Source: Ostrinia nubilalis
Taxonomy: Eukaryota > Arthropoda > Insecta > Lepidoptera > Crambidae
Direction of reading: 5' to 3'
Length of the DNA stretch: 64,000 bases
NCBI RefSeq assembly: GCF_963855985.1
Contig: NC_087099.1
Coordinates: forward strand, 12,864,001 to 12,928,000
The position numbers and the translations under genes were made by a program. Shown in pieces: positions 44,048-53,701 of the stretch (the stretch's first letter is position 1; each line of letters begins with the position of its first letter). The notes below the pieces were generated by a model. It saw only the letters and a list, made by a program, of their open reading frames with translations, did no database searches and was not told the DNA's origin.

Positions 44048-44280
44048 TTATTCACGTCCCAACGAAAACGCCGCATCGGGAGAACGTCTCCAGAGGGATT
44101 TGTCGGCGAAAACGAAAACGATGTAAGGTGTGCATTAAACACGGTATAAGGAAGGCCGTGACCACGCAGTGTTCGACTTGCCCAGGCCAGCCAGCGCTTT
44201 GCCTGGGCGCATGCTTCGAAGAGTTTCACAGGCTGCAAATGATGCCCATAGTAAAGCATGTATACTCCGTGAAATATTAG
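44048..44280 (+). CDS. mod(mdg4): PiggyBac-CRD-like alternative terminal exon C, re-ended by a TIR element
   Basis: 76 codons after split codon (TT). IHVPTKTPHRENVSRGICRR, KRCKVCIKHG, TTQCSTCPGQPALCLGACF, EEFHRLQ as in exon B. It agrees with B up to VKHVY and then differs: B reads ISNAHLEK, C reads SVKY and stop, and those last codons lie inside an inserted TIR element (44265-44646). The original end survives at about 44655-44685 beyond the element. Acceptor: ctgtatttcag. Confidence 0.8.
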
Positions 44281-44650
44281 TGGTTGTTTTCCCGCAGTAG
44301 AATGATTTACCTTTAGTAGTCGAATCTTGCGAGTTATTTTTGAAAAAAAAAAAAAAATGTTCTCAACTAATCAAAAAAATATCATCAACTGGAAAGCGTG
44401 AAAAGATAGTATTTTTTTTTACAAAATGTGACGTATTTGGAGACTGCCTGCCTCACGAAATCAATATTTAAAGTAAAAGAAGCACTCGCACTAAGTAATA
44501 CCATAATACCTACAGCATAAACTGAATCGCACACGCTCCGTACAGGCTAATTTTTTATTTGAATTAAAAAAAACTTCCTTAATCTATTGTACTAGTAAGA
44601 TAGAATCATTTTACTGCAGGAAAACAACCACTCAAATTTCACGGTGTATA
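44265..44650. mobile_element. TIR element inserted in the last codons of CRD exon C
   Basis: Left tccgtgaaatattagtggtt and right aaccactcaaatttcacggt are inverted ends, and the pairing continues through gttgttttcc. tata flanks both sides. Beyond it, ctcaaatgcccatctggaaa resumes the sequence that follows VKHVY in the sibling exon. Confidence 0.85.
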
Positions 44651-44880
44651 ATATTATCTCAAATGCCCATCTGGAAAGATAAGGTAAAGAAAAATTGTTC
44701 GAAACATGTGTACAATGTACATATAGATATGTAAATCCTTAAATACTACCTATGTACTCGTATTTATGATGCAATCAATATTGTATTGTTTAAAAAAATC
44801 CTAAGTATATACGTTTTTTAATTTTTGAAAATGAAAGCAACATTATTATAATTATGTAACATTACCTAGTTCCTTCAAAT

Positions 44881-45826
44881 TAGGGTTGTTATGGATATGT
44901 AGTTTCGGTTATGGATACGGTTACGGATATAGGAATAATATACTCAACATCAAATAAACCGCATCTTCCGCGACGCGAACTTTAAAGATTTTCTTCTGAC
45001 ACAATCATGGTGCCCCAACAATATTGGTGTTATTTGAAAGCCCAATAAATATCCCTAAAGAAAAACACATTTAATTTCTTAATAAACAATTAACATATAC
45101 CATAAATGTGACTTGAAAAAAGACCTCAGTTTGGGCTCACCTCTGGGATCAATTAGACCAATTATCATGGTTGTAAAACCAAATAATGATCTCACGTGTC
45201 CTCTTTAACAGATGGATACCGATTAATCCCAACTTAAAAGTTTTATAGCCCCAAATTTGGCTCAAGCGTAACTACCTATTTTTTGAAGAAGTGACTGGAT
45301 CCTTCTAAAGACTTTTTGGGGTAAATACCTTTCCTTTAATTAAAATTAAGTTTAGACCTAGGCTTTTAAATGGTGCCAATATTGGTGGGAAGTGGGAATG
45401 CATACGTTTGAAAGTGCTTGTCGCGGAAGGTGCGATTTATTTGATGTCGAGTGTATTATACCGGTTTCGGTTACGGTTACGGGTATTTTTTTTATATCGG
45501 ATATCCGAAAGTTTCGGTTACGGTTACGGATATCTATGCTTTAGAATGCAATTTGCAATAGTTGTCCAACACGGTTCATTCATGGCCGCACACTTTACAT
45601 CGAATAAAAAGTATTAAAAAAATAAAAATTGATACTAGATGGCATTATAAAGGTAAATCAGGCTGTTATGCCTTTACATATAATGTTGTACAAAAAACAA
45701 TTTAAACTGCCTGTATCTGAAACTATCCCAAACTTTTGAATTGGTTACGGTTACGGTTTCGGATATTTTTTTATTTCGGATATCCGAAAGTTTCGGTTAC
45801 GGTTACGGATATCCATAACATCCCTG
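44881..45826. mobile_element. Non-autonomous hAT-like element with 8-bp target duplication
   Basis: Ends tagggttgttatggata and tatccataacatccctg are inverted. cttcaaat flanks both sides (44873-44880, 45827-45834). Subterminal repeats of ggttacggttacggatatcc are typical of hAT ends. No transposase frame. The sister arm near 43587-43600 carries the uninterrupted site. Confidence 0.85.
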
Positions 45827-45834
45827 CTTCAAAT

Positions 45835-46257
45835 GTTGATTTTTCACTGTAAATGTGTAGATGTTATTTTGTGAGGTTAATAGTAATAAGTATACAATAA
45901 AAAAATGAATTAATATACAACATTATTATTATTTTGTTGTTATAAGTAAAATGTAACTTATACACTTAAACTTGGCCATAATTGAGCTGTAAATGTAGTT
46001 GTAGGTATTGTAAATACATACATACATACATAAATGGTTTTCTAGTACAACCTTTGTTTGTGCCGTGTACGATTGTCTTTCAATCTTGGAATCGGTAGGT
46101 AATATCGACATATACAGTTTGTATACTTGTACATACATATCTTACTAACATAACCGTAACTAGGAAACAGTCTTGCGATACTCTATTTATGATCGTCACA
46201 CACATAGAATTAGGCTTCTCTTTGATAGAAAATAAACCATAACGTGATCTTTTTCAG
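45835..46257. other. 3' flank of CRD duplicate and spacer
   Basis: 45835-46020 matches the 3' flank of exon B (gttgatttttc, ttttgtgaggtt, attgagctgt). It defines the end of the duplication unit. Confidence 0.6.
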
Positions 46258-46463
46258 TCAAATTTGGCATCTCTCAGAGAGGGAATGTCGTGTTGATGGT
46301 CGACGGGCAGAGGTTCAAGAGGACATCGATGTACGGCTGCAAGTCCTGGTGGCACTGCATCAAGAGGACCTCCAAAGCTTGCCCAGCCAGCCTCCGGCTT
46401 ATAAACGACCAGCTGGACCTATCCAGATTGGAGATGTTGAATCTTATACACAATCATAATTGA
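46258..46463 (+). CDS. mod(mdg4): FLYWCH alternative terminal exon 33
   Basis: 67 codons after split codon (TC). KFGISQRGNVVLMVDGQRFK has G-N-V in place of G-K-P, WW-H-C33, loop to C41 (SKACPAS), H64-N-H66, Asn, TGA. The strand after the second Cys is unusual (RLINDQLDLSRLEMLNL, hydrophobic instead of T-x-x-x-x-V/I-V). Acceptor: gtgatctttttcag. Confidence 0.85.
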
Positions 46464-47566
46464 AATAAATGTTCGCACTTTTATGGACAGTTCGGTTTGG
46501 TGCCGACGACTTTATTTCAAAAGAATTATGTCAACACGTCAATAGTCGGCTACTCATATTATGATTTTTTTACTCTTCCTTCAATATCTAACTTAGCTAA
46601 AAATAAGTCAGTTTTTGGATATTTGCCACTTGCGTCGTTTTGATTCTAAAGGTGCGAAGGTCGTTTACACCAATTAATAAGGTCACTAACAGAGTTAATG
46701 ATTGCATCTGTATTTAAGTACTTTTAATTTTCTTTGCTTGTATGCTGCTAGTAAGCAAAAGCGTTGTCTTCCACGATTATAAAATCATAATATATTTCCT
46801 TTGATCAGAAAGATCACATAGTATTCGTATTTATGATGATGATAAATGAGATGCAATGTTTAAAAACAAAAAAGTGGCCGCAAACAACTTGAAACTTTTT
46901 TACATTAAATACTTACGAATATAATTTTTTTATTAATATTTTTCTTGTCAATGATTTTAATATGTCGTATGTTTTAACTTTTACTAAATCATTTTTAATA
47001 CAATTTTATTTATTGAGATTAGGTATGTTAGTCTAGGTTTTTTTTAATTTTTTTTGTTGCTTGTGTTGATATTATTTGCAATAAGAATAAAGGGTGCCTT
47101 AAGTTATTATTAATATTGTGTGATGGAGATGTTGTATTTATAGTTATTTTCATTTGTGGTTCAGAGACAAATAAATATTTAATTAATGCATTTGCGTGAT
47201 TTCGTAATCTCCCCTCGATGACGTTTTCCAAACGTCGGTTAGGGTAAATAAGTGATTAGGTACCTATATCTATCGCAATCGTTCGTGTCGTTAACTCGCA
47301 TTGTCCGAGCAAGATGGATAGACCTGAAAATACGGACATAACTTTCTCGGAATTAAGGATAAAAGGTAATAAGGTAAGGTGTTTAACCTGATTTAAGATG
47401 AGATGTAATCTTAATGTAATTTTAATGATACAAAGCTGCTTTACTAGACGTTGATTCTAGCGTTGAAAAGCTAAGTATGTATACGTATTACTTTGAAATT
47501 CATAACTTAAGTGTGATAATCCATATTTTCATCTTCTTTCTACAAAGCTTAACCAATTCTTTGCAG
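46464..47566. other. Exon-free stretch
   Basis: AT-rich; a repeated (gat)n near 46830. No repeat family, exon or RNA gene recognised. Confidence 0.4.
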
Positions 47567-47796
47567 ACGTTCAAATACTGAAAACAAAGTTCGGGAAGCC
47601 GCTCCTGTTGTATAACGGTTTCACGTTCAACTTCAAACACAGTAGGAACTGCGGGAAGAGTGCTTACTGGTCTTGCAACCGGGCCAATATTGGCTGCCGG
47701 GCTACGGTCACCACATACGAAGACACCGTGGTCGCCGTCAAGCATGAGCACCACCATCGGGAGATAAAGAAAAAGTGTCCCCTTCGGAACGCCTAA
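47567..47796 (+). CDS. mod(mdg4): FLYWCH alternative terminal exon 34
   Basis: 75 codons after split codon (AC). VQILKTKFGKPLLLYNGFTF, W34-S-C36, NRANIGC43, H61-H-H63 within a His run, then a 12-residue basic tail (REIKKKCPLRNA). Acceptor: accaattctttgcag. Related to the L-L-Q group at 37140-41072. Confidence 0.89.
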
Positions 47797-47933
47797 AATT
47801 TTTGAGTTTTCCAGCGGTTGAATTTTTAAATAGTTTTTCTTCCAGTGACTGGGCCCATCTCTAAGATTTTAGAGTTAATATTTGTTGATTTGGTGTTTAA
47901 TCTATACCTACCTATAAAAGCGAAAGGTCACTG

Positions 47934-48051
47934 ATGCCCGTTTTCACCATCAATCCCTAATTTTTAAGAGACCCTTATGAAAACAAAATGCTTGTTACGT
48001 GTTACCATAGGGGTCACTTAAAAATTAGGGATTGATGGTGAAAACGGGCAT
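47934..48051. mobile_element. MITE (atgcccgttttcaccatcaa ends)
   Basis: atgcccgttttcaccatcaa and ttgatggtgaaaacgggcat with a 40-bp centre; near-perfect arms. Confidence 0.9.
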
Positions 48052-48549
48052 GAGTCACTCACTTCTTCTTCTTATCGAGTCGACAACAAACCTACACAGT
48101 GTCAGCCCAAAACTCCGCTACAAGAGTGGCGCGATGGCGTTGTCACTCACTCATCACGAAATCTCAGAAACTACAAGTGCTAGAACTAGGAAGATGCTAG
48201 GATAAAACATTAAAGGTGGAACAAGTCATTGAAAGAATCAAATTTTTAACCCTAAAAATTTTAAGCGCGCAACAGCACTTAAAAATAACGCGATGTACTT
48301 ATGTACATGGGCCGTAATAGACATCGGTAATCTCGTAATGTAATTAGAATAAGATTTCGTAATAGGTAAATTTAGTAAATTTAGATTTACTTCATGCACA
48401 GCACAAGGTGCAATAAATAATAAATAAATGAATACACATTTTTTTATAACCAAACAAATTATTTTATAGTTTTAATATTGCTTTATTAAGTAAAAAAGTC
48501 TTGTTACTTACATATTTTTATCTTATATTTCTAATTATTTAATTCCCAG

Positions 48550-48749
48550 ACCTGTTTGTTGTGGACCACAACGACCGCAAGTACCTCTGGCACCACGGGT
48601 ACAAGTACTCCAGGAACCAAGTCTCCGGGGACAAGGTGTGGTGGATATGCAGCAAAAGGAAGTCCATGAGGTGCACAGCTTCCTTGGTCACGTATGCGGG
48701 GCAGCTGATCAAGATTAACAGAACTCATACTCATAGGAATTACTTGTAG
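48550..48749 (+). CDS. mod(mdg4): FLYWCH alternative terminal exon 35
   Basis: 65 codons after split codon (AC). LFVVDHNDRKYLWHHGYKYS lacks the G-K-P turn (D-R-K instead). WW-I-C33, loop to C41 (SMRC), H59-T-H61, tail RNYL. Acceptor: tttaattcccag. Confidence 0.87.
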
Positions 48750-48777
48750 ATTTGTCCAGATTTATTAGATTAAAGGA

Positions 48778-48912
48778 TGAAGCACACTTATCAACCCAGA
48801 AACGGATCGTAACCGTATCAACTCGAGGCGGTCAGTATTCTTTGTATGAAACTCCGAATAAAGAAGGCGATACGGTGTTCATCCTTTTCCGGGTTGATAA
48901 GTGTGCTATGAC
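48778..48912. mobile_element. MITE (cttatcaacc family), copy 2
   Basis: gcacacttatcaacccagaa and ttttccgggttgataagtgt as ends; same family as 20205-20415. Confidence 0.8.
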
Positions 48913-49516
48913 CTGTAATGTTAAAGTTTGTCACAAAATTTCAGTAGCTAGCTTGATGCTGTTTTTCGTCAGTACGTAAACAAGTAGGAGGAAATAATGC
49001 TAGTCTAAAATACTAATTGTGCCAGAAATTTATTTAATTGTTATTTATACTTACTCGTATAATATTATAATTATATCGATGGAGTGCAGAATTCGTGAGT
49101 ATTAACAAATTAATAGTTATTTAACAACGGCAGTATCAGTAGATATACTAATAAGTTATTTAGTACATAGAAGCTACAAGTATTTTGGTAATAAGTAGGT
49201 AATGATGTACTAATATAAATTTTGTTGAATGTTACATGTATTTGTTTGAAATCAATCCATCCATCCCTCTTTCATTCAAACAGAACACGAATATGTATTT
49301 TTTTATTCAAAACGTAAAAATGTGACTTTAAATTTTTCTGATAGAAAAGGTTTTGTAATGAAATTGTATGTGAATATGACAACCAATATTTTACAAAATA
49401 AGAAATTGAAATTTTAAATATATTTTGATTGATTGAGTTCATTATAACATGAATAATCAATCATTGACATACTTACATCATATACATCGATTATATTTGC
49501 CTTTTTTCTTCCATAG
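48913..49516. other. Exon-free stretch
   Basis: AT-rich; nothing recognised. Confidence 0.35.
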
Positions 49517-49722
49517 ACGTCGACGTGCAATATGGTACCAGTAGAAAGGGTAATCCTGTCATAATTGTAGAAGGCTATGAGTGTCAGAAGGAATGCCGGT
49601 TCAAAAATAAAATCAGATGGGCCTGCAAGATGAAGAAGAAACTCAAATGCAAATACGCCGTAACCACTACGGATAACGACAAATCCCATCTCACTATTTC
49701 AGGTGAACATAATCACGATTAA
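49517..49722 (+). CDS. mod(mdg4): FLYWCH alternative terminal exon 36
   Basis: 67 codons after split codon (AC). VDVQYGTSRKGNPVIIVEGY, then ECQKECRFKNKI with two Cys in the linker, W34-A-C36, KMKKKLKC44, H64-N-H66, Asp. The R-W-A-C-x-M-K signature links it to the exons at 52532, 60076 and 60824. Acceptor: ctttttcttccatag. Confidence 0.89.
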
Positions 49723-49734
49723 GGTCATACCAGA

Positions 49735-49925
49735 CATATTAACTCGCAAAAAGATCAATACCGTATCGCCTTTCGCGAGCTGTCATCGCCTTTCGAGGCG
49801 AGGCGTTTACGTTACAGTGCGGATAGGTGAACGTTGCAGTATGGAGTTTCATATAAAGAATGCAGACCGCGACCGCCTCGAGTTGATTACGGATCCCTTT
49901 CCGGGTTGATAAGTGTGATACGTCC
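49735..49925. mobile_element. MITE (cttatcaacc family), copy 3
   Basis: Diverged left end (cagacatattaactcgcaaa) and clear right end (ttccgggttgataagtgtga). It starts 13 bp after a FLYWCH stop. Confidence 0.7.
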
Positions 49926-50154
49926 TTTAGTTTTAAAATCAAATTTTATTTCATTTCTTTATGTAGGCCCTTTTCAGGGCACTAAATTTGCCAGTTTTTT
50001 TTTTCGCCAAGTCGGGACTTTGGTACTTTTTGAGTGAAAATAGCGGGATTCTTCTGTCAGAAGCGGGACATAGTAAGAAAACGTATATAATCAAAGGTTT
50101 TAAAATATTTATCTTATTATTTCACTTAAAATTACGTTTACGTGACAATAGGTA

Positions 50155-51541
50155 TAGTCCAGTCAATAAAGCATTATAGATGGAAATCCGTGGAACACAA
50201 TTTCTGACCTCGGGACTTTATTTAGACTAGTTAGGAGGTGAACATAGCAAAAGTCCCCGCCCTTAGCCCTTGAGCCAGCGGGGCGAGGGGGGTTTAAAGG
50301 TACCACTTTTCGGTTTTTCGCTTAACTCTCGGAAACTATGCGTCCTAGTGACATGACTACTATGAACCAAAAAAAGCTTATTCAATTTGCTACAGGTGAG
50401 ACAGTCAAGTTTTTCTATATCTTGTATGGTTTTTGCGGAATCTGTTCTAGAAGGTCTGTAATATTGGAAATTTTATTTTTGTCTTACATGTTCCCATCAA
50501 GAGAAAATCGACTAAATCAATATTGAGCAAATATTTTAGACATGCGGAAGCACGTTAAGCCTAGTTCCAGGGAGAGGACTGCACTGTGCGTATATTTAGA
50601 CGAATCAATTGGAGCCACTTTTGACTCCTCATCACTCAAAAACTACTGTGCATTAACACTTCAAATTTGGCTCATGTGTTGAGACTTGCAAGATAAACAT
50701 CAGCTTCAAATTTCATAAATATACCTCAAACGGTTCTTTAGGTATTGACGTCCAAAAATCTACATATCTGACCTATAGACCTAATTCTAACAACTTCCAG
50801 ATGACCTTGAAGGTTCAAATTTGGCATCCAGATAGATAGATGTGTAAATACAAAGGAACAAATAAAAAACCAGTAAATTTTAACATTTCACATGTGATAG
50901 ATAGATTTTAGTGTTCTAAATGTCGATTTTTGAACGTCAATACCTAAATAACCGTTTGAGGTATATTTATGAAATTTGAAGCTGATGTTTATCTTGCAAG
51001 TCTCAACACATGAGCCAAATTTGAAGTGTTAATGCACAGTAGTTTTTGAGTGATGAGGAGTCAAAAGTGGCTCCAATTGGGTCGTCTAAATATACGCACG
51101 GTGCAGTCCCCTCCCTGGAACTAGACTTAACGTGCTCCCGCATGTCTAAAATGTTTGCTTAATGTTGATTTAGTCGATTTTCTCCTGATGGGAATATGTA
51201 AGACAAAAATAAAATTTCCAACATTACAGACCTTCTAGAGCAGATGCCGTGAAAACTATAAAAGATATAGAAAAACTTGACTGTCTCACCTGTAGCAAAT
51301 TGAATAAGCTTTTTTTGGTTCATAGTAGTCATGTCACTAGGACGCATAGTTTCCGAGGATTAAGCGAAAAACCGAAAAGTAGTACCTTTAAACCCCCCTC
51401 TCCCCGGCGGCTCAAGGGCTAAGGGCGGGGACTTTTGCTATGTTCACCTCCTAACTAGTCTAAATAAAGTCCCGAGGTCAGAAATTGTGTTCCACGGATT
51501 TCTCTCTACACCGTCGTTAAAGCATTCATTGACTGGACTAG
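50155..51541. mobile_element. Foldback element 1 (tagtccagtcaa ends)
   Basis: Arms of several hundred bp run inward from tagtccagtcaataaagca and its complement. atgcgtcctagtgacatgac and aagtccccgcccttagccc are readable in both orientations. The small frames on both strands are mirror copies of each other. No transposase. TA at each end fits a TA target duplication. Confidence 0.9.
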
Positions 51542-52259
51542 TAGCAAAAGTAGCCATAGAAAATGTATTTTAACAAAAAAATAATATTTTAAATCAAATT
51601 ATCGTTAAATTCGTCTTTAGAATACTAAAAGACAAAAAAATCGAAATAAAAAAAAATAATTCTTTAGAATAATATGGCGTTTCAAACAATAGTCTGGTGA
51701 AGTGAGTGTCTCTCTCCGAAAAGCGGGACCGAGCCTGTCCCGCGCGGGACATTTAAATTTGATTTAAAAATCGGGACGTCCCGCCACAATCGGGACGTCT
51801 GGCAACGCTGGCACTAATACACGTCCCAAATATACCTTGGCCTACCACTACTTTGAGAGAACAAATCTACTGGTGCTGAGAAGCAGTGGTGGAGAAACTT
51901 TGTCAACTTTGTTAGACTCTTATTTAATACAGGAAATACAGTTTACACGATATGGAAGGTAAAGTCTGTGCGTGCACTCATGCATTAGTTTCTATCCTAA
52001 TGATTTACTTAAAAATATCACCTTTAGAGCTCCATTCCAACAATATTAGATTATTTGGTTGGCTTTTCGTAGCACGTTTGTTTCAGCATGGACAATACTT
52101 AGATGATTACAATTTTCAAACTATTGATTTATTTGACAAGAAAAAAATTATGTTAAGGAAAGACATATCTACATGAAACATGTGTAAATACCTATAGGTA
52201 ATCAATAAAAATATTATTATGTTGAAGCATTGTTGTTTCATTTATTCAAGTTACGGTTA
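51542..52259. other. Exon-free stretch with repeat tail
   Basis: 51820-51920 carries the gctgagaag tail family of 10190. Otherwise nothing recognised. Confidence 0.4.
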
Positions 52260-52407
52260 GTCCAGACCACTTTTAGTTGACTTTTAATCACTAAGTATAC
52301 ATAGAGATGTATGAACGTGCGCACATTACGCCGATTTGGTATCGGACGATTCTTCATACAAATTAGAATCGGGCTCAACTATCGGCCAACTAAAAGTCGG
52401 TGGTCTG
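52260..52407. mobile_element. MITE (gtccagaccacttttagttg ends)
   Basis: gtccagaccacttttagttg and caactaaaagtcggtggtctg form the ends of a 148-bp element. Confidence 0.75.
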
Positions 52408-52531
52408 CGCTTAGTTTTAGGTAATAAATTGTATGTAATTATTGTAATACAAATAATCTGTTTGTCGCCTAGCGTTAGGTAATAAATTGTATGTACTTAT
52501 TGTAATACAAATAAATCTGTCTGTTTTCTAG

Positions 52532-52731
52532 GATTACGCCCGCGTTTTGCCAAAAGTAAAAGAGGGTATCGGATTATTATTTTCGGAGACTACGTGTTTG
52601 GAAAGCAAAGCGAACGGAACAACAGAACCAGGTGGTGCTGCTCGATGAAGTATACCAAGAAGAAGTGTAGAGCTGCTATAACCACCGTAGGGGAAGTCAT
52701 TGTGGGCACTTCGAATACTCATAATCACTGA
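52532..52731 (+). CDS. mod(mdg4): FLYWCH alternative terminal exon 37
   Basis: 65 codons after split codon (GA). LRPRFAKSKRGYRIIIFGDY has R-G-Y instead of G-K-P, then VFGKQSERNNRT, W34-C-C36, YTKKKC45, H63-N-H65, TGA. A RTE-tail scrap follows at 52826-52880. Close to the exon at 60076 (S-K-R-G, V-F-G-K). Acceptor: ctgtctgttttctag. Confidence 0.89.
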
Positions 52732-53073
52732 AAACTACTCTATCTTATTAAGTATTAATGAATACTGTTAGGGCAAAAAAATAATGAGAAATTTAAAGGC
52801 TCAGCATCCAGCACAGGACCGGTCGTAGTGGAAATCCTTGAGGAGACCTTTGTCCAGCAGTGGACGTCATTTGGCTGAAAAAAGGCTCCATAAGCATTGC
52901 TTTGGCCGATGCATAATGTATAACATAAATTAAACTATGTAATTGTGAATTGATAAAAATGGATGGAATGTATTATAAAATGAAATGAGTTTTTTAAAAG
53001 ATGTATCAATTTTATTTTGTTTTAAAGTGTATCTTGTTGGTTTCCAACAAATGCAATTACTGGTTAAAGATAT

Positions 53074-53525
53074 TGTTAGCTATACTAAATTTTCAAAACA
53101 AACGGCGAACAAACCTCTTTTCCACAGTGCCAGCCGCGTGCTTAGCCGGGCCCGGCGTATCTCCGAAATGCAGTTTGTTTGTGAAGTATTAGCACATATT
53201 GATGAGAAAGACCATAGTTCCATAGGGGCTGGATCCCGCACTCATTAGATTCACTTGATTTTGGAAATTGACAAACGCTTATATGGTTGCCGAATTAAAG
53301 AACACACCGCTGTTGCGCACGGGCGTCCTTCCGAACTCAAAACTCTTGCGTCACTGGGGGGCGTCGCAATCGCAATCGCGAGCCTAGCTCCATAGGATTG
53401 GAAAGAATGTTGCCAGTTTGTGATTAAAAAATGCAATTAAGAAAAAAAGCAAATTCCTTCCAGTTTGTGTTGTTTTATCTTAAACTAAAATTAAGAAACT
53501 AATAAATATATTTCGGTACGAAACA
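53074..53525 (-). repeat. BEL/Pao 3' LTR
   Basis: Starts tgttagctatactaaatttt and ends ggtacgaaaca on the plus strand as written. It pairs base for base with the 59135-59585 copy. Confidence 0.93.
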
Positions 53526-53701
53526 TACCGCTCACCTTAAAAGTACCGAGTATCTTTTAACAAGACAAAACCTATGATAAGAAACTTACAAGTATCTAAG
53601 TTATTCGTAGAGTGAAAACCTAACTATAAACCTAAAACTACTCTAGCTTTACTTAGATGCAAAACGTACCTACTCCCTACTCAACAGGAAGAGGACAAAT
53701 C

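Noticed and set aside
46244..46459. Frame starting in the acceptor region of exon 33
   Set aside because: It is another frame of the FLYWCH exon at 46258-46463, which carries the W-H-C and H-N-H pattern.
50338..51347. Two similar 62-residue frames on opposite strands
   Set aside because: They are mirror images produced by the foldback arms; no evidence of coding.
51952..52176. 74-residue plus-strand frame
   Set aside because: No domain; its frame does not match any upstream acceptor in the array phase.
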